Assembly (NCBI RefSeq): GCF_021191695.1
Contig: NZ_JAIWPT010000016.1
Coordinates: forward strand, 41,304-105,303
Length of the DNA stretch: 64,000 nucleotides
Reading direction: 5' to 3'
Source: Proluteimonas luteida
Lineage (GTDB): Bacteria; Pseudomonadota; Gammaproteobacteria; Xanthomonadales; Xanthomonadaceae
Positions 1 to 7,935 of the stretch are shown in pieces (position 1 is the stretch's first letter; the number at the start of each line of letters is the position of its first letter). A program made the translations under genes and the position numbers. The notes under the pieces were generated by a model, which saw only the letters and a program-made list of their open reading frames with translations, made no database searches and had not been told where the DNA came from.

Positions 1-20
1 AACACAGGGGGAAATGGACA

Positions 21-965
21 ATGCCAGCAGACCAAACCACCAAGACGGTCTACTACCTACGCGCCAGACGCGACGACCAGCCTTTTGACCTTCAGTCGAT
101 CGCAAAAAAGGCTCGAAGAAAGAAGAGCACCTGCGATGCAACCGAGATCGAGCTCGGCGGCGGAGACGTGGTGCGGATTCAGCACTTCAGCAATTCTAAT
201 GGGCGTACGCTGATGCACCTCACGCGATATGTTCCTGGCGTGCAGGCATCAACGCTCCAGCCCAAGGCGACTACCGCCGAAGATGACGAAGGCGCCCAGC
301 CGCCTCCGAGAGGCAAGGAATTCAAGGACGGAGACTGCTTCCTGCTACTGAAAGAACACCATGTCCTTTATTGCGGGCACGGTATCAGCAAGAGCAAAGC
401 GTCGCTGTACTTGTCCCAGCTTTTCAGGGAAGCAGAGCTTCATGATGAGTCCAGCGGCTTCGATCTGGTTCCTGCGAGCAACTTGGACAAGTTGCAACTG
501 ATCCAGGATCACGGCGTCAAGTCCATCCAACTGGCCGTGAGCGCCTTCGACCTGAGCTTGCCGAAGGCGCGCCGCACAAGTTGGATAGCAAAGTCTCTCG
601 GTTCTCTCGGCGATGAGCTTGGCGCGCTAGTAAGCAAGGACCAGTCGCTGACCAAACAGAAGGCGCTGGAGGACCTCATCGTGAATGTTGAGGTCAAGCT
701 GGACGGCAACACCCGTGCGATCCAGAGCTCTCAGGACTTTATCGAGGATCTCGCGGAGACGGTACTTGATGACGACACCGAGACACCCGTAAGCGAGTTC
801 ACGATCATCACCCAGAAGAACGAACGCATCACTTCCGGGGAAATCCGACTTCAGACGGGCGTGAAGGTGGAAACGAAGGACAATTCCGTCAGTCACACCA
901 GCGTATGGGGTGAGATGGGAATCTACTTTGACCAGATAACGCAGGGGAACCTGCTGGAGCAATGA
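21..965 (+). CDS. Unrecognised soluble protein, first gene of a two-gene unit
   Basis: This is a 314-residue protein that I do not recognise. It has no signal peptide and no membrane segment. The N-terminal part (about 1-75) is basic with predicted beta structure. A low-complexity acidic and proline-rich linker follows at about 83-100, then a more hydrophobic core with FLLLKEHHVLYCGHG near 108-122, and an acidic C-terminal region rich in charged residues from about 215. The start ATG at 21 has a purine-rich ribosome site (AGGGGGAAA) in the visible 20 bases. The stop is 1 nt before the GTG of the next gene, so the two are almost certainly co-transcribed. Base composition is less GC-rich than the chromosomal genes, which suggests transfer. 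A soluble sensor beside a small membrane protein recalls anti-phage modules, but no homology is claimed. Confidence 0.8.
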   Translation: MPADQTTKTVYYLRARRDDQPFDLQSIAKKARRKKSTCDATEIELGGGDVVRIQHFSNSNGRTLMHLTRYVPGVQASTLQPKATTAEDDEGAQPPPRGKEFKDGDCFLLLKEHHVLYCGHGISKSKASLYLSQLFREAELHDESSGFDLVPASNLDKLQLIQDHGVKSIQLAVSAFDLSLPKARRTSWIAKSLGSLGDELGALVSKDQSLTKQKALEDLIVNVEVKLDGNTRAIQSSQDFIEDLAETVLDDDTETPVSEFTIITQKNERITSGEIRLQTGVKVETKDNSVSHTSVWGEMGIYFDQITQGNLLEQ

Positions 966-966
966 C

Positions 967-1464
967 GTGCGTCCCCTCGAAGTTGACTGGAGCCGAATCG
1001 GGCTGTTCGCCGCGATCACCGCCGTTTCGGCGGTGATCGGTTGGTACGGGCAGCCATTCGTCCACGGCAACGACGAAGCCCGCGGCGTCATCGTCAACGT
1101 ATTCTCGATCCTGGCCGGCTTTCTCATCACAGTGATGACCCTTCTGGGCGAGCCCGGCCTATATCGAGGGCGCACGTGGCGTTCGGACGCCGTCAAGCGG
1201 AGCAACGTTTACCAGCGGCTCGTACGCCACAAGTGGCTCTTCATCTCCTACTTGATTGTGCTTGCGTTGGTCTTTCTGACGACCATCGTGGCCAAGCGCG
1301 AGCCGGACGGACGACTGGTCACCTGCTTGGAAGCGCTTTATCTCGGCTTCGCTGCCTTCGCATTCATGTACTCACTGATGCTTCCAAGCCGATTGCTCAA
1401 TCTCCAGCTAGCGCGCTTCGACGAACTCGTGGAATCAAGGCGTAACGGTCAGAAGTCCGAATGA
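967..1464 (+). CDS. Small four-helix inner-membrane protein, second gene of the unit
   Basis: This 165-residue protein starts at GTG 967, one base after the stop of the preceding gene. Four hydrophobic segments are visible at about 11-32, 40-61, 88-109 and 123-144, joined by short loops. A basic loop sits between helices 2 and 3 (RGRTWRSDAVKRSN) and a charged tail ends the protein. I do not recognise the family. Near-overlap with the upstream soluble protein implies translational coupling and a joint role, for instance a membrane effector controlled by the soluble partner. A transporter subunit or stress protein is also possible. The gene shares the lower GC of its partner. Confidence 0.8.
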   Translation: MRPLEVDWSRIGLFAAITAVSAVIGWYGQPFVHGNDEARGVIVNVFSILAGFLITVMTLLGEPGLYRGRTWRSDAVKRSNVYQRLVRHKWLFISYLIVLALVFLTTIVAKREPDGRLVTCLEALYLGFAAFAFMYSLMLPSRLLNLQLARFDELVESRRNGQKSE

Positions 1465-1478
1465 TGATTCGGGAGGCG

Positions 1479-1940
1479 CTACAGGCAAGCGCCAACCCAT
1501 GCGTCCGCCACATTGTCCCGCCCCTCAAGGATGACGCTCTTTCCACCCGACACGAAGCGCCGGAAGCCTGTGTACCCTCCCAACTCGTTCTTGGCGTTGA
1601 CCCGACCGCAGGCGACCACGCCGAACTCCTCGGTGTAGTTGGCGCGCACGTCCCGGAACTGCGCGGCGTCCGGGTCCTTCAGCTCGCCCCTCACCGCGCG
1701 CTCTGCCGCCACGATCGTCTCGGCACCGAACCACTTCTCCTGCTGCGCCTTCTTCTCCGCGGCCGTCATGGGGCGCTCCGGCTCGGGCTTCGTTGCCTCG
1801 GGCTGCTGGGCCTGCTTCTGCGGCCCCTCGGCCACTACTGCGGGCGCGGCGGCGACAGCGGGTTCACTGCGCGGCACCAGCTTCGATCCGACCCAGGCCA
1901 GGACCACCAGGACGACCAGAAGAATCCCTATCCGCTTCAT
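1479..1940 (-). CDS. Membrane-anchored protein of unknown function
   Basis: A 153-residue protein with an N-terminal hydrophobic anchor (about 4-18) and no lipobox, so it is probably held in the inner membrane with its body in the periplasm. An alanine, proline and glutamine-rich linker spans about 25-60. The C-terminal domain (about 75-153) carries DPDAAQFRDVR, a VVACGRVNAKN stretch and GGYTGFRRF; I recall this pattern from small proteins on phage and accessory DNA, but no function is known to me. Two cysteines in the C-terminal domain could form a disulfide. The ATG at 1940 has a strong GGGGGAG ribosome site. The gene is convergent with the 967-1464 gene and divergent from the repressor at 2031. 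Confidence 0.75.
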   Translation of the reverse strand: MKRIGILLVVLVVLAWVGSKLVPRSEPAVAAAPAVVAEGPQKQAQQPEATKPEPERPMTAAEKKAQQEKWFGAETIVAAERAVRGELKDPDAAQFRDVRANYTEEFGVVACGRVNAKNELGGYTGFRRFVSGGKSVILEGRDNVADAWVGACL

Positions 1941-1976
1941 TCACTCCCCCTGAGCAATGCCAATAAATAGTCTATT

Positions 1977-2027
1977 TTGGACTAATCCAATACGGACTCT
2001 AGCGTGCGGTGACCAGCCTGTCACCGC
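1977..2027. promoter_or_regulatory. Palindromes upstream of the repressor gene, candidate operators
   Basis: Two perfect inverted repeats lie in the AT-rich divergent region. One is TTGGA-4nt-TCCAA at 1977-1990. The other is GCGGTGAC-6nt-GTCACCGC at 2006-2027, which ends 3 nt before the repressor ATG. Small XRE-family repressors often bind such sites to control themselves. The second palindrome could also fold as an RNA hairpin that hides the start of translation. The assignment is inference from position and symmetry. Confidence 0.4.
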
Positions 2028-2030
2028 GCG

Positions 2031-2318
2031 ATGGCCCAATCGACCCACAATCCCGACTACCAGCTACTGCTGACCGTCCTGAAGGCGGCCCGCAAGCGGG
2101 CGGGCGTGTCGCAGGTCGATCTGGCCGAACGGCTGGGAAACACGCAGACCTTCGTGTCGAAGTGCGAGAGAGGCGAGCGGCGCATCGACGCCGTTGAGCT
2201 GGTCGAGTTCGCCGAGGCTCTCGGCGTGCCGCCGCTCGGACTGCTGGGCGAATACCTGGAGCAGCGCGCGGCCAAGCTCCAGCCGAAGTCCAGAAAGAGC
2301 AGCGCGAAACGGCGCTGA
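2031..2318 (+). CDS. XRE/Cro-C1 family helix-turn-helix regulator
   Basis: A 95-residue DNA-binding protein. The HTH_3 domain spans about 11-68, with the typical LKAARKRAGVSQVDLAERLG start, the QTFVSKCERGERRI recognition helix region, and a second helical stretch LVEFAEALGV. A basic tail (KPKSRKSSAKRR-like) follows. Length and layout fit phage-like and island repressors. The ATG at 2031 has no strong Shine-Dalgarno sequence and lies 3 nt after a perfect palindrome, which suggests self-control. Its target could be the divergent gene at 1479-1940 or the rest of the island. Confidence 0.85.
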   Translation: MAQSTHNPDYQLLLTVLKAARKRAGVSQVDLAERLGNTQTFVSKCERGERRIDAVELVEFAEALGVPPLGLLGEYLEQRAAKLQPKSRKSSAKRR

Positions 2319-2328
2319 CTACGAAGGA

Positions 2329-2404
2329 TGGTGCCGCTTGTCCGAATCGAACGGACGACCTACTGATTACAAATCAGTTGCTCTACCGACTGAGCTAAAG
2401 CGGC
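2329..2404 (-). tRNA. tRNA-Thr(TGT)
   Basis: The minus strand folds as a 76-nt cloverleaf that starts GCCGCTTTAGCTCAG. Its anticodon stem is CTGAT/ATCAG around TGT, the T-arm contains GTTCGAATC, and a 3' CCA is encoded. All stems pair. It resembles the usual gammaproteobacterial tRNA-Thr(TGT). Its acceptor and anticodon stems differ from those of the remnant at 2524-2561, so the two are not simple duplicates. Confidence 0.93.
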
Positions 2405-2523
2405 GATGTCGTACTTCTCTTGCTCAAACCGTGTCCGGCTTGTCCCGCAGTTTACGCGCTGGCGAGCCTAAAGCCTTGCCGCGCCTAGCCTTTCGGCCGG
2501 TCACCACAACAACCGCGTCCGAG

Positions 2524-2561
2524 TTACAAGGCGGTTGCTCTACCAACTGAGCTATGCCGGC
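2524..2561 (-). pseudogene. 5' half of a second tRNA-Thr(TGT), truncated
   Basis: The minus strand reads as the first 38 nt of a tRNA: acceptor 5' strand GCCGGCA, TA, D-arm GCTC/GAGC, anticodon 5' stem ACCGC and loop CTTGTAA with anticodon TGT. After the loop the sequence diverges. The matching GCGGT appears only after 7 extra bases, and no T-arm or acceptor 3' strand follows. It is therefore a broken tRNA gene. It sits at the junction between core genes and the lower-GC segment and is the best mark of an integration or rearrangement point. Confidence 0.7.
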
Positions 2562-2598
2562 ACGGGCCGCGGCGCGTGGCGCCGCGGGGAGCGGCATT

Positions 2599-3324
2599 CT
2601 AACCCGCATCCCGCGATGCGTTGCAGTCGCGCGGTTCGGCCCGGGCGGCGGATACCCGTGCGCGCAGCGCTTCGCCGGTGTCGCCGTCGGCGGCCATGAC
2701 GTCGAGCCAATGGCGCACGATCACGCTGCCCAGCGGCGCCGTCTGCACCTCGAAACCGGCCCCGCGCAACGCACGCGCGCGCGATTCGGCGCCTGGCTCG
2801 CTGCCGAACCGGCCGAGCGCGATGCCGTTGGCCTCGTCGCCGTCGGCGATGACGTAGTAGTCGTTGAACCCGGCCCCAACCAGCCGCGCGACCATCGCAT
2901 TGGCCGCGGCACGGTCGGCCAGCGGCGTCATCCACACCCGCCAGCCGCGCGGCACCTCGCTGACATCGCGCGCCGACGCGCGCACGACCACGCCGGCCAG
3001 GCGCGCCTGCGCCGCGTCGCGCACGGCGGCGTCGGCGAATGGGCCGAGTGCGTGGCATTGCGGCGGATCTGCAGGCAGGGGCGCCGGCGTCGCAGGCACG
3101 GCAGTCGACGTGGCCTCGTCGGCGCGGACGATCGATCCCGCTTCGGCCGTGCCGGTGTCGCGGGACGCGGCTGCAGGCGCCACTTCTCCCGCCAGTTGCA
3201 GGCGCGGGACATCGGCAGGCAGCACGACCGGCGCCACGACCTCGGGCGCCCCGCGCGTCGCCCACCAGGTGATGACGCCGAGGTTGAGGATCAGCAGCAG
3301 GACGACAAGGGAGCGGAGCAGCAT
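2599..3324 (-). CDS. SPOR domain-containing membrane protein
   Basis: A 241-residue protein with an N-terminal membrane anchor at about 3-22 and a proline and alanine-rich linker. A SPOR-type fold spans about 85-180, with the repeated pattern of a strand, helix and strand (GPFADAAVRDAAQARL, then GFNDYYVIADG). SPOR domains bind denuded peptidoglycan glycans at division sites, so a periplasmic septal role is likely. It lies 9 bp downstream of coaX on the same strand and is the last gene of a birA-coaX-SPOR operon common in xanthomonads. Confidence 0.85.
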   Translation of the reverse strand: MLLRSLVVLLLILNLGVITWWATRGAPEVVAPVVLPADVPRLQLAGEVAPAAASRDTGTAEAGSIVRADEATSTAVPATPAPLPADPPQCHALGPFADAAVRDAAQARLAGVVVRASARDVSEVPRGWRVWMTPLADRAAANAMVARLVGAGFNDYYVIADGDEANGIALGRFGSEPGAESRARALRGAGFEVQTAPLGSVIVRHWLDVMAADGDTGEALRARVSAARAEPRDCNASRDAG

Positions 3325-3333
3325 GGGGCGATT

Positions 3334-4092
3334 CTAGCGGCCATCGAGCGGCGTTCGGACGATCGCGCAATGCCAGCGCGCGAGTCCGGCCAGCACCAGG
3401 TCCGTGCACAGCGTCGCCGCGGGCAGATGCGGCTGCAGCGCAGCCGCGCCGCCGCCGTGCAGCAGCAGGGATGGCGGCGTCCCGAGCAGGCCGGTGGCGG
3501 CGGCGAGGCTGCGTTCGATCAGGCCGAGCGCCGCGCCGTCGCAGCCGGAGACCAAGGCATCGGCGGTGTCGACCGCGAACTCGGCGTAATCGCCGCCGTG
3601 CCCGGGCAGGTGCGATGCGCGGCGATGCAGGGCCTCGCGCATCAGCGCCGGCGACGGCGCGATGCGTCCGCCGCGATGCAGGCCCGTGGCATCGAGCAGG
3701 TCGATCGTCAGCGCGGTGCCGACGCCGCCGAGCAGCACCGGACGGCCCGGCAGCCGCGCGTGCGCGGCCAGCAGGGCCAGGAACCGGTCGACGCCCAGCC
3801 GCGACGGTTCCGGATAGGCGATGGTCACGCCTGCCAGCACGCGGCACGTGGTCGCCAGCGTGATGCGCCGGCAACGCGCGGCCAGCAGTTCGAGCAGCGC
3901 GACGCGCAGCGCCGGCGATGCGACGCTGGCGACCAGCGCGGTATCGAAGCGTTGCGGCAATCCCGCCAGCCAGGCCGGGTCGAAGCGGCCGCCATCGTGC
4001 GCCGCGCCGATGATCTCGCCGGGCGTGCCGTCGTCGCGCAGCGGCGCGAACTTCAGCCGCGTGTTGCCGAGGTCGAACAGCCACGTGCTCAT
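3334..4092 (-). CDS. coaX: Type III pantothenate kinase
   Basis: A 252-residue cytoplasmic enzyme that phosphorylates pantothenate, the first step of coenzyme A synthesis. The N-terminal nucleotide-binding motif DLGNTRLKF is at 7-15. GVDR near 100-103 and GTALTID at 125-131 match the conserved CoaX GxDR and GT-x-TxD motifs, in the order expected for an ASKHA-fold kinase. The reading frame is open far upstream, but the ATG at 4092 gives the natural N-terminus. It overlaps the birA stop by 4 nt (ATGA), indicating translational coupling. No coaA-type kinase was seen in the window. Confidence 0.93.
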   Translation of the reverse strand: MSTWLFDLGNTRLKFAPLRDDGTPGEIIGAAHDGGRFDPAWLAGLPQRFDTALVASVASPALRVALLELLAARCRRITLATTCRVLAGVTIAYPEPSRLGVDRFLALLAAHARLPGRPVLLGGVGTALTIDLLDATGLHRGGRIAPSPALMREALHRRASHLPGHGGDYAEFAVDTADALVSGCDGAALGLIERSLAAATGLLGTPPSLLLHGGGAAALQPHLPAATLCTDLVLAGLARWHCAIVRTPLDGR

Positions 4093-5087
4093 GCGCCGGC
4101 GCCCTGCCTGCGCACGCTGATCTCGCCGGCGTGGAAGTGCCGGACGCCCGTGGCCAGGCGCACGCGCAGGGCGCCGTCGTCGGCGATGCCGGCGGCCTCG
4201 CCGGCCAGGTCGCCACTGCCGCCGTGCACCGTGACCGGGCGACCGGCCAGCACGTCGACCGCGGCGAACCGCGCCAGGAACGGCGCCAGGCCGTCGCGGT
4301 CGAACGTCGCCAGCGCGTGCACCCAGGCCTCGACCAGCGCCGCCGCGAGTGCATTGCGCGACGGTGGCGCGCGCATTGCCGACAGCATCGCCAGATCGCA
4401 CCACGGCTGGTCGACGCCGGCCGCGGCACCTGCCGGCATCTGCACGTTGATGCCGATGCCCAGCACCGCGCGGGCCGGGCCCGCATGCTCGCCGCCGCCC
4501 TCGACCAGCACGCCGCCGAGCTTGCGCAACACGCCGCCATCGTCGACCACCAGATCATTGGGCCACTTCAACCCGACCGCGCCGAAACCAAGCCCGTGCA
4601 GCGCCTCGACCGCGGTGATGCCCGCCACCAGGCTCAGCCCGCCGAGCCGCGCCAGCCCGCCGTCGAAGCCGCGCTGCAGCGACAGGTACAGATGCGCGGC
4701 CAGCGGCGACTGCCAGATCCGCCCGCGGCGCCCGCGCCCACCGGTCTGGCGCTCGGCCAGCAGCACCTGCGCGGCGACACCGGGCATCGGCCGGCGCAGC
4801 AGTTCGGCGTTGGTCGAGTCGAGCGTCCAGGCGACGTCGAGCGCGGCCAGCCGCTGGCGGGTGGCGTCGCCCAGCGCCGCGCGGATCGCGTCGGCGTCGA
4901 GCAGCGTCAGCGGTTGCTGCAGCGCATAGCCGGTACCGCGGACGGCGACGATCGGGACGCCGGCCTCCCGCAGCAGGCCGATGCGCTTCCATACCGCCGC
5001 CCGGGTCTGCCCGGATTCGCGCGCAAGCACGTCGCCCGGGACCGGGCCGTCGATGAGCCGCTGCAGCAGCGCGCGCTCGGGATTCAT
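4089..5087 (-). CDS. birA: Biotin-protein ligase and biotin operon repressor
   Basis: A 332-residue bifunctional protein. Residues about 5-60 form a winged-helix DNA-binding domain (TRAAVWKRIGLLREAG). The ligase domain follows, with GRGRRGRIW at 117-125, which is the biotinyl-AMP loop, and KWPNDL at 174-179. A C-terminal SH3-like part ends the protein. It makes biotinyl-5'-AMP and loads biotin on carboxylases such as AccB, and the N-terminal domain indicates that it also represses biotin genes. The ATG at 5087 is chosen because upstream in-frame codons lack family similarity. It is the first gene of the birA-coaX-SPOR operon. Confidence 0.93.
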   Translation of the reverse strand: MNPERALLQRLIDGPVPGDVLARESGQTRAAVWKRIGLLREAGVPIVAVRGTGYALQQPLTLLDADAIRAALGDATRQRLAALDVAWTLDSTNAELLRRPMPGVAAQVLLAERQTGGRGRRGRIWQSPLAAHLYLSLQRGFDGGLARLGGLSLVAGITAVEALHGLGFGAVGLKWPNDLVVDDGGVLRKLGGVLVEGGGEHAGPARAVLGIGINVQMPAGAAAGVDQPWCDLAMLSAMRAPPSRNALAAALVEAWVHALATFDRDGLAPFLARFAAVDVLAGRPVTVHGGSGDLAGEAAGIADDGALRVRLATGVRHFHAGEISVRRQGAGA

Positions 5088-5310
5088 GCGCACGGACCGC
5101 CGGACGTACCGCGATCGCGGACGGCGGCACACGGCAGGGCATCGCGCGGGCGCGGTGCATCACGCAGGAGCGCAGCGCGCGCGGGAACAGGGGAGACGGG
5201 CATCCGGCGATTATCGACGACCGCCGCCGGCCTGTCGCGGTGCGTTCCGGGCCGATGGCCGCCCTGTTATAGTCGCGAGCGGTCCCGCGCCCGCCCGCCG
5301 GAGTGTCCCC

Positions 5311-5580
5311 ATGCCGATCCGAATGCCGATGCGACTCGTGTTCTGCAGCCTGCTGTTCGCGGCAGCCCTGCCGGTCGCCGCGCGCGATGTGCGCCTGGCC
5401 GATGCCGAAGGCAAGCCGCCGTGCCAGGTCGCCGCCCCGTCGACGACGCCGGCCGGCAACGACGCCGAGGGCCCGGCTGCTGCGCTGGGCACTGCGAAGC
5501 CGCGCGTACCGGCTGCTGCCGACAGCGCCAGCGCCGCCCGCCCCCGCTGGCACAGCTTCCTGCCGGGGATGTTCCGCTGA
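5311..5580 (+). CDS. Small exported protein of unknown function
   Basis: An 89-residue protein with a clear Sec signal peptide: MPIRMPMR, a hydrophobic core, and a likely cleavage after AARA or VAA near residue 22. The mature part is about 65 residues, rich in alanine, proline and serine, with one cysteine, ending in HSFLPGMFR. I do not recognise it. It lies 13-16 bp before the peptidase gene on the same strand and may share its transcript. Confidence 0.65.
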   Translation: MPIRMPMRLVFCSLLFAAALPVAARDVRLADAEGKPPCQVAAPSTTPAGNDAEGPAAALGTAKPRVPAAADSASAARPRWHSFLPGMFR

Positions 5581-5596
5581 ACCCAGCAGGTCCGTG

Positions 5597-6394
5597 GTGC
5601 GTTCGCTGATCCGCCGCCTGTTCGCAGGCACCCCGCCCGCGCCCGATCCCGTGTCGTGGCAGGCGGTGCGCACGCGCCTGCCATGGCTGCGGACGCTCGA
5701 CGACGGCGCGCCCTCCGATGAGGGCTCCTCCGTCGACGTGCGCCCCGGCAGCCGCGAGGCGGCACTGCAGGCGCTGGCCGCGCGCTTCCTGCAGCACAAG
5801 ACGATCACCCCGATCGGCGACCTGGTCCTCGACGACAGCGACCGCCTGCTGCTGGCCGCGCTGTGCTGCCTGCCGCTGCTGGAATTCGGCGAGGAAGGCC
5901 TGCACGGCTGGTCGCAGCTGATCGTCTACCCCGATGCGTTCCGGGTGAACCGCACCCATGTCGACGCCGCCGGGGTGATGCACGAGTGGGACGACGAACT
6001 GATCGGCGAGGCCTGGGAGAGCGGCCCGCTGGTGCTGTCCTGGGCCGACGTGCAGGCCGACATCGCCGAACCCGACGCCGGTTTCTGCGTCGCGGTGCAC
6101 GAGATGGCGCACAAGCTCGACGCGCTCGACGGACTGCTCGACGGCACCCCGCCGCTGCCGCGCCACTGGCAGCAGGCCTGGGCCCGGGATTTCCAGCGCG
6201 CCTACGACGGCTTCGTCGCCGAGGTCGAGGCCGGCCGCGCAACCACGATAGACCCGTACGCGGCCGAGGCGCCGGAGGAGTTCTTCGCGGTCTGCAGCGA
6301 GTACCACTTCAGTGCGCCGCAGGTGCTGCAGGCGGCATTTCCGGCCGTCGCCGCGCACCTGGCGAAGTTCTACGGCCGCCCGCCGCTGGCCTGA
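5597..6394 (+). CDS. mtfA: MtfA-like zinc-dependent peptidase
   Basis: A 265-residue cytosolic metallopeptidase of the MtfA (DUF980) family, the same length as the E. coli protein. The zinc motif HEMAH is at 168-172, followed by KLDALDG. A downstream glutamate in APEEFFAV is the likely third ligand. In E. coli, MtfA binds the repressor Mlc and so affects glucose PTS expression; whether this target exists here is unknown. Two adjacent GTG codons (5594, 5597) are possible starts. Both follow an AGCAGG ribosome site, and 5597 gives the family length. Confidence 0.88.
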   Translation: MRSLIRRLFAGTPPAPDPVSWQAVRTRLPWLRTLDDGAPSDEGSSVDVRPGSREAALQALAARFLQHKTITPIGDLVLDDSDRLLLAALCCLPLLEFGEEGLHGWSQLIVYPDAFRVNRTHVDAAGVMHEWDDELIGEAWESGPLVLSWADVQADIAEPDAGFCVAVHEMAHKLDALDGLLDGTPPLPRHWQQAWARDFQRAYDGFVAEVEAGRATTIDPYAAEAPEEFFAVCSEYHFSAPQVLQAAFPAVAAHLAKFYGRPPLA

Positions 6395-6399
6395 GGCGC

Positions 6400-7818
6400 T
6401 CAGAACCCCGGCGGCAGCTGCACCTCGAAACGCGCGCCGCCCAGCTCCGTCGACCGGCCCACCTGCAGCTCGCCGCGATAGCTGTGGACGATGTCCTGCA
6501 CGATCGACAGGCCGATGCCGTGGCCCTGCACGCGCTCGTCGCCGCGCACGCCGCGCTGCAGCACGTCGGCGATGCGGCCTTCGGGAATGCCGGGGCCGTC
6601 GTCCTCGACCACCAGCACCAGCCCGGGCCGGCGGTTGGGGGCGCGCTCGCCCTCGGTGACCGTCAGCAGCACCCGCGATTTCGCCCACTTGAATGCATTC
6701 TCCAGCAGGTTGCCGAGCAGCTCCTGCAGGTCGCCGGGTTCGCCGTGGAAGCGCGCCGCGGAGTCGATCTCGAACTCGCAGATCGTGCCCTTGGCGGCAT
6801 AGATCTTCTCCAGCCCGCGCACGATCTGCTCGGCGTGCGGCTCGATCTCGATGGCCGCCGCGAACAGCTGGTGGCCGCTGGAGGCCGCGCGCGCCAGCTG
6901 GTAGGTCACCAGGTCGGTCATGCGCTGCAGCTGGGTTTCCACCTCCTCGCGCAGCTCCGCCTCGCCGGTGCCGGCGTCGAGCCGCGAGCGCAGCACCGCC
7001 AGCGGCGTCTTGAGGCTGTGCGCGAGGTCGGACATGGTGTTGCGCTGGCGGTTGAGATGCTCGCGCTCGCTGTCGATCAGCGCGTTGATGCTCTCGGTCA
7101 GCGGCAGCAGCTCGCGCGGGTGCTGCATGCCCATGCGCTCGGCCTGGCCGCGCTGCACGCGCACCAGCTCGCTCTCCACCCGGCGCAGCGGCCACAGGCT
7201 CCAGCGCAGGATCAGCCCCTGCAGCAGCAGCAGGATCAACCCGGCGATGCCGAGGTTGACCCACAGCGCGGCGCGGAACACGCGCACCTGGCGCGGCACG
7301 ATGCCGGCGTCCTCCATCACGTAGATGGTGTAGGCGAACTCCTCGTCGCTGCGCCCCTCGGGCGACCACAGCAGGCCCAGGCCGTAGCGGTAGACCTCGC
7401 CGCGGGTGCCGTCGCTGCGCAGCATCGACAGCGGACCTTCGAACTTCTCCTCGCGCGCGGCCAGCATGCCGGCGTCGGGCAGCTGCGGCCCGGAGGCCGA
7501 CGGCGAACTCCAGTAGCCGTTGGGCAGGACGACCTCGGCATACAGGCCGCTGCCGGGCCGCAGGAAGCGGTCGTCGGGCGACGACTCGGAGGTGTAGATC
7601 TCGCCGCCGCGCAGGAAATCGATGTCGCCCGCGTAGGCGTAGACGTAGTTGCGCAGGCGCTCGCGCTGGCCCTCGCTGGCGACGTCGATGAACGCCCGGT
7701 CGAGCGCGTAGCCGGCCAGCGCCAGGAACGCCAGCAGGCCGAGGCTGGCGGCGAGCAACTGGCGCGCCTGCAACGAGCGCGGGCGCCAGTGCAGCTGCCG
7801 TCGTGTCTCACCTGCCAT
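6400..7818 (-). CDS. phoQ: Sensor histidine kinase PhoQ
   Basis: A 472-residue inner-membrane kinase. The first membrane helix is at about 20-40, a periplasmic sensor region spans 41-182, and the second helix is at 183-205. A HAMP-like segment precedes the dimerisation domain, whose phosphoacceptor His is at 267 (DLAHSLKTPLAVLR). The ATPase domain has the N-box GNLLENAFKW and DDGPGIPEG. It pairs with PhoP, encoded 117 bp upstream. PhoQ sensors respond to low divalent cations and antimicrobial peptides, and the acidic patches in the sensor region (for example ESSPDDRF) fit. The closely spaced convergent stop with the MtfA gene leaves 5 bp between them. Confidence 0.88.
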   Translation of the reverse strand: MAGETRRQLHWRPRSLQARQLLAASLGLLAFLALAGYALDRAFIDVASEGQRERLRNYVYAYAGDIDFLRGGEIYTSESSPDDRFLRPGSGLYAEVVLPNGYWSSPSASGPQLPDAGMLAAREEKFEGPLSMLRSDGTRGEVYRYGLGLLWSPEGRSDEEFAYTIYVMEDAGIVPRQVRVFRAALWVNLGIAGLILLLLQGLILRWSLWPLRRVESELVRVQRGQAERMGMQHPRELLPLTESINALIDSEREHLNRQRNTMSDLAHSLKTPLAVLRSRLDAGTGEAELREEVETQLQRMTDLVTYQLARAASSGHQLFAAAIEIEPHAEQIVRGLEKIYAAKGTICEFEIDSAARFHGEPGDLQELLGNLLENAFKWAKSRVLLTVTEGERAPNRRPGLVLVVEDDGPGIPEGRIADVLQRGVRGDERVQGHGIGLSIVQDIVHSYRGELQVGRSTELGGARFEVQLPPGF

Positions 7819-7935
7819 CGTTCACGCCCTGCTCCAGCCCTGTCCCGCGCCTGTCGGACAGCCTACACGCGCGCGCCGCCGGCATTGCCCGGCGGTGTGG
7901 CACGCGGCCGGGATGCGGAACGGCGCGACGCCGCG

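Larger units (their letters stand above)
1..2524. mobile_element. Edge of a putative genomic island at a tRNA-Thr locus
   Basis: This stretch has visibly lower GC than the rest of the window. It holds only unrecognised genes, a phage-like repressor and an intact tRNA-Thr(TGT), and it abuts a truncated tRNA-Thr remnant at 2524-2561. The conserved chromosomal block SPOR gene-coaX-birA starts straight after. tRNA genes are common integration targets, so the layout suggests the end of an integrated element that continues beyond the left edge. No integrase, transposase or clear direct repeat is visible here, so the boundary is inferred and only approximate. Confidence 0.4.

Noticed and set aside
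21..1464. Assignment of the first two genes to the Kiwa defence system
   Set aside because: Sizes are similar and one protein is a four-helix membrane protein, but the gene order is reversed and I cannot recognise the KwaB domain in the soluble protein.
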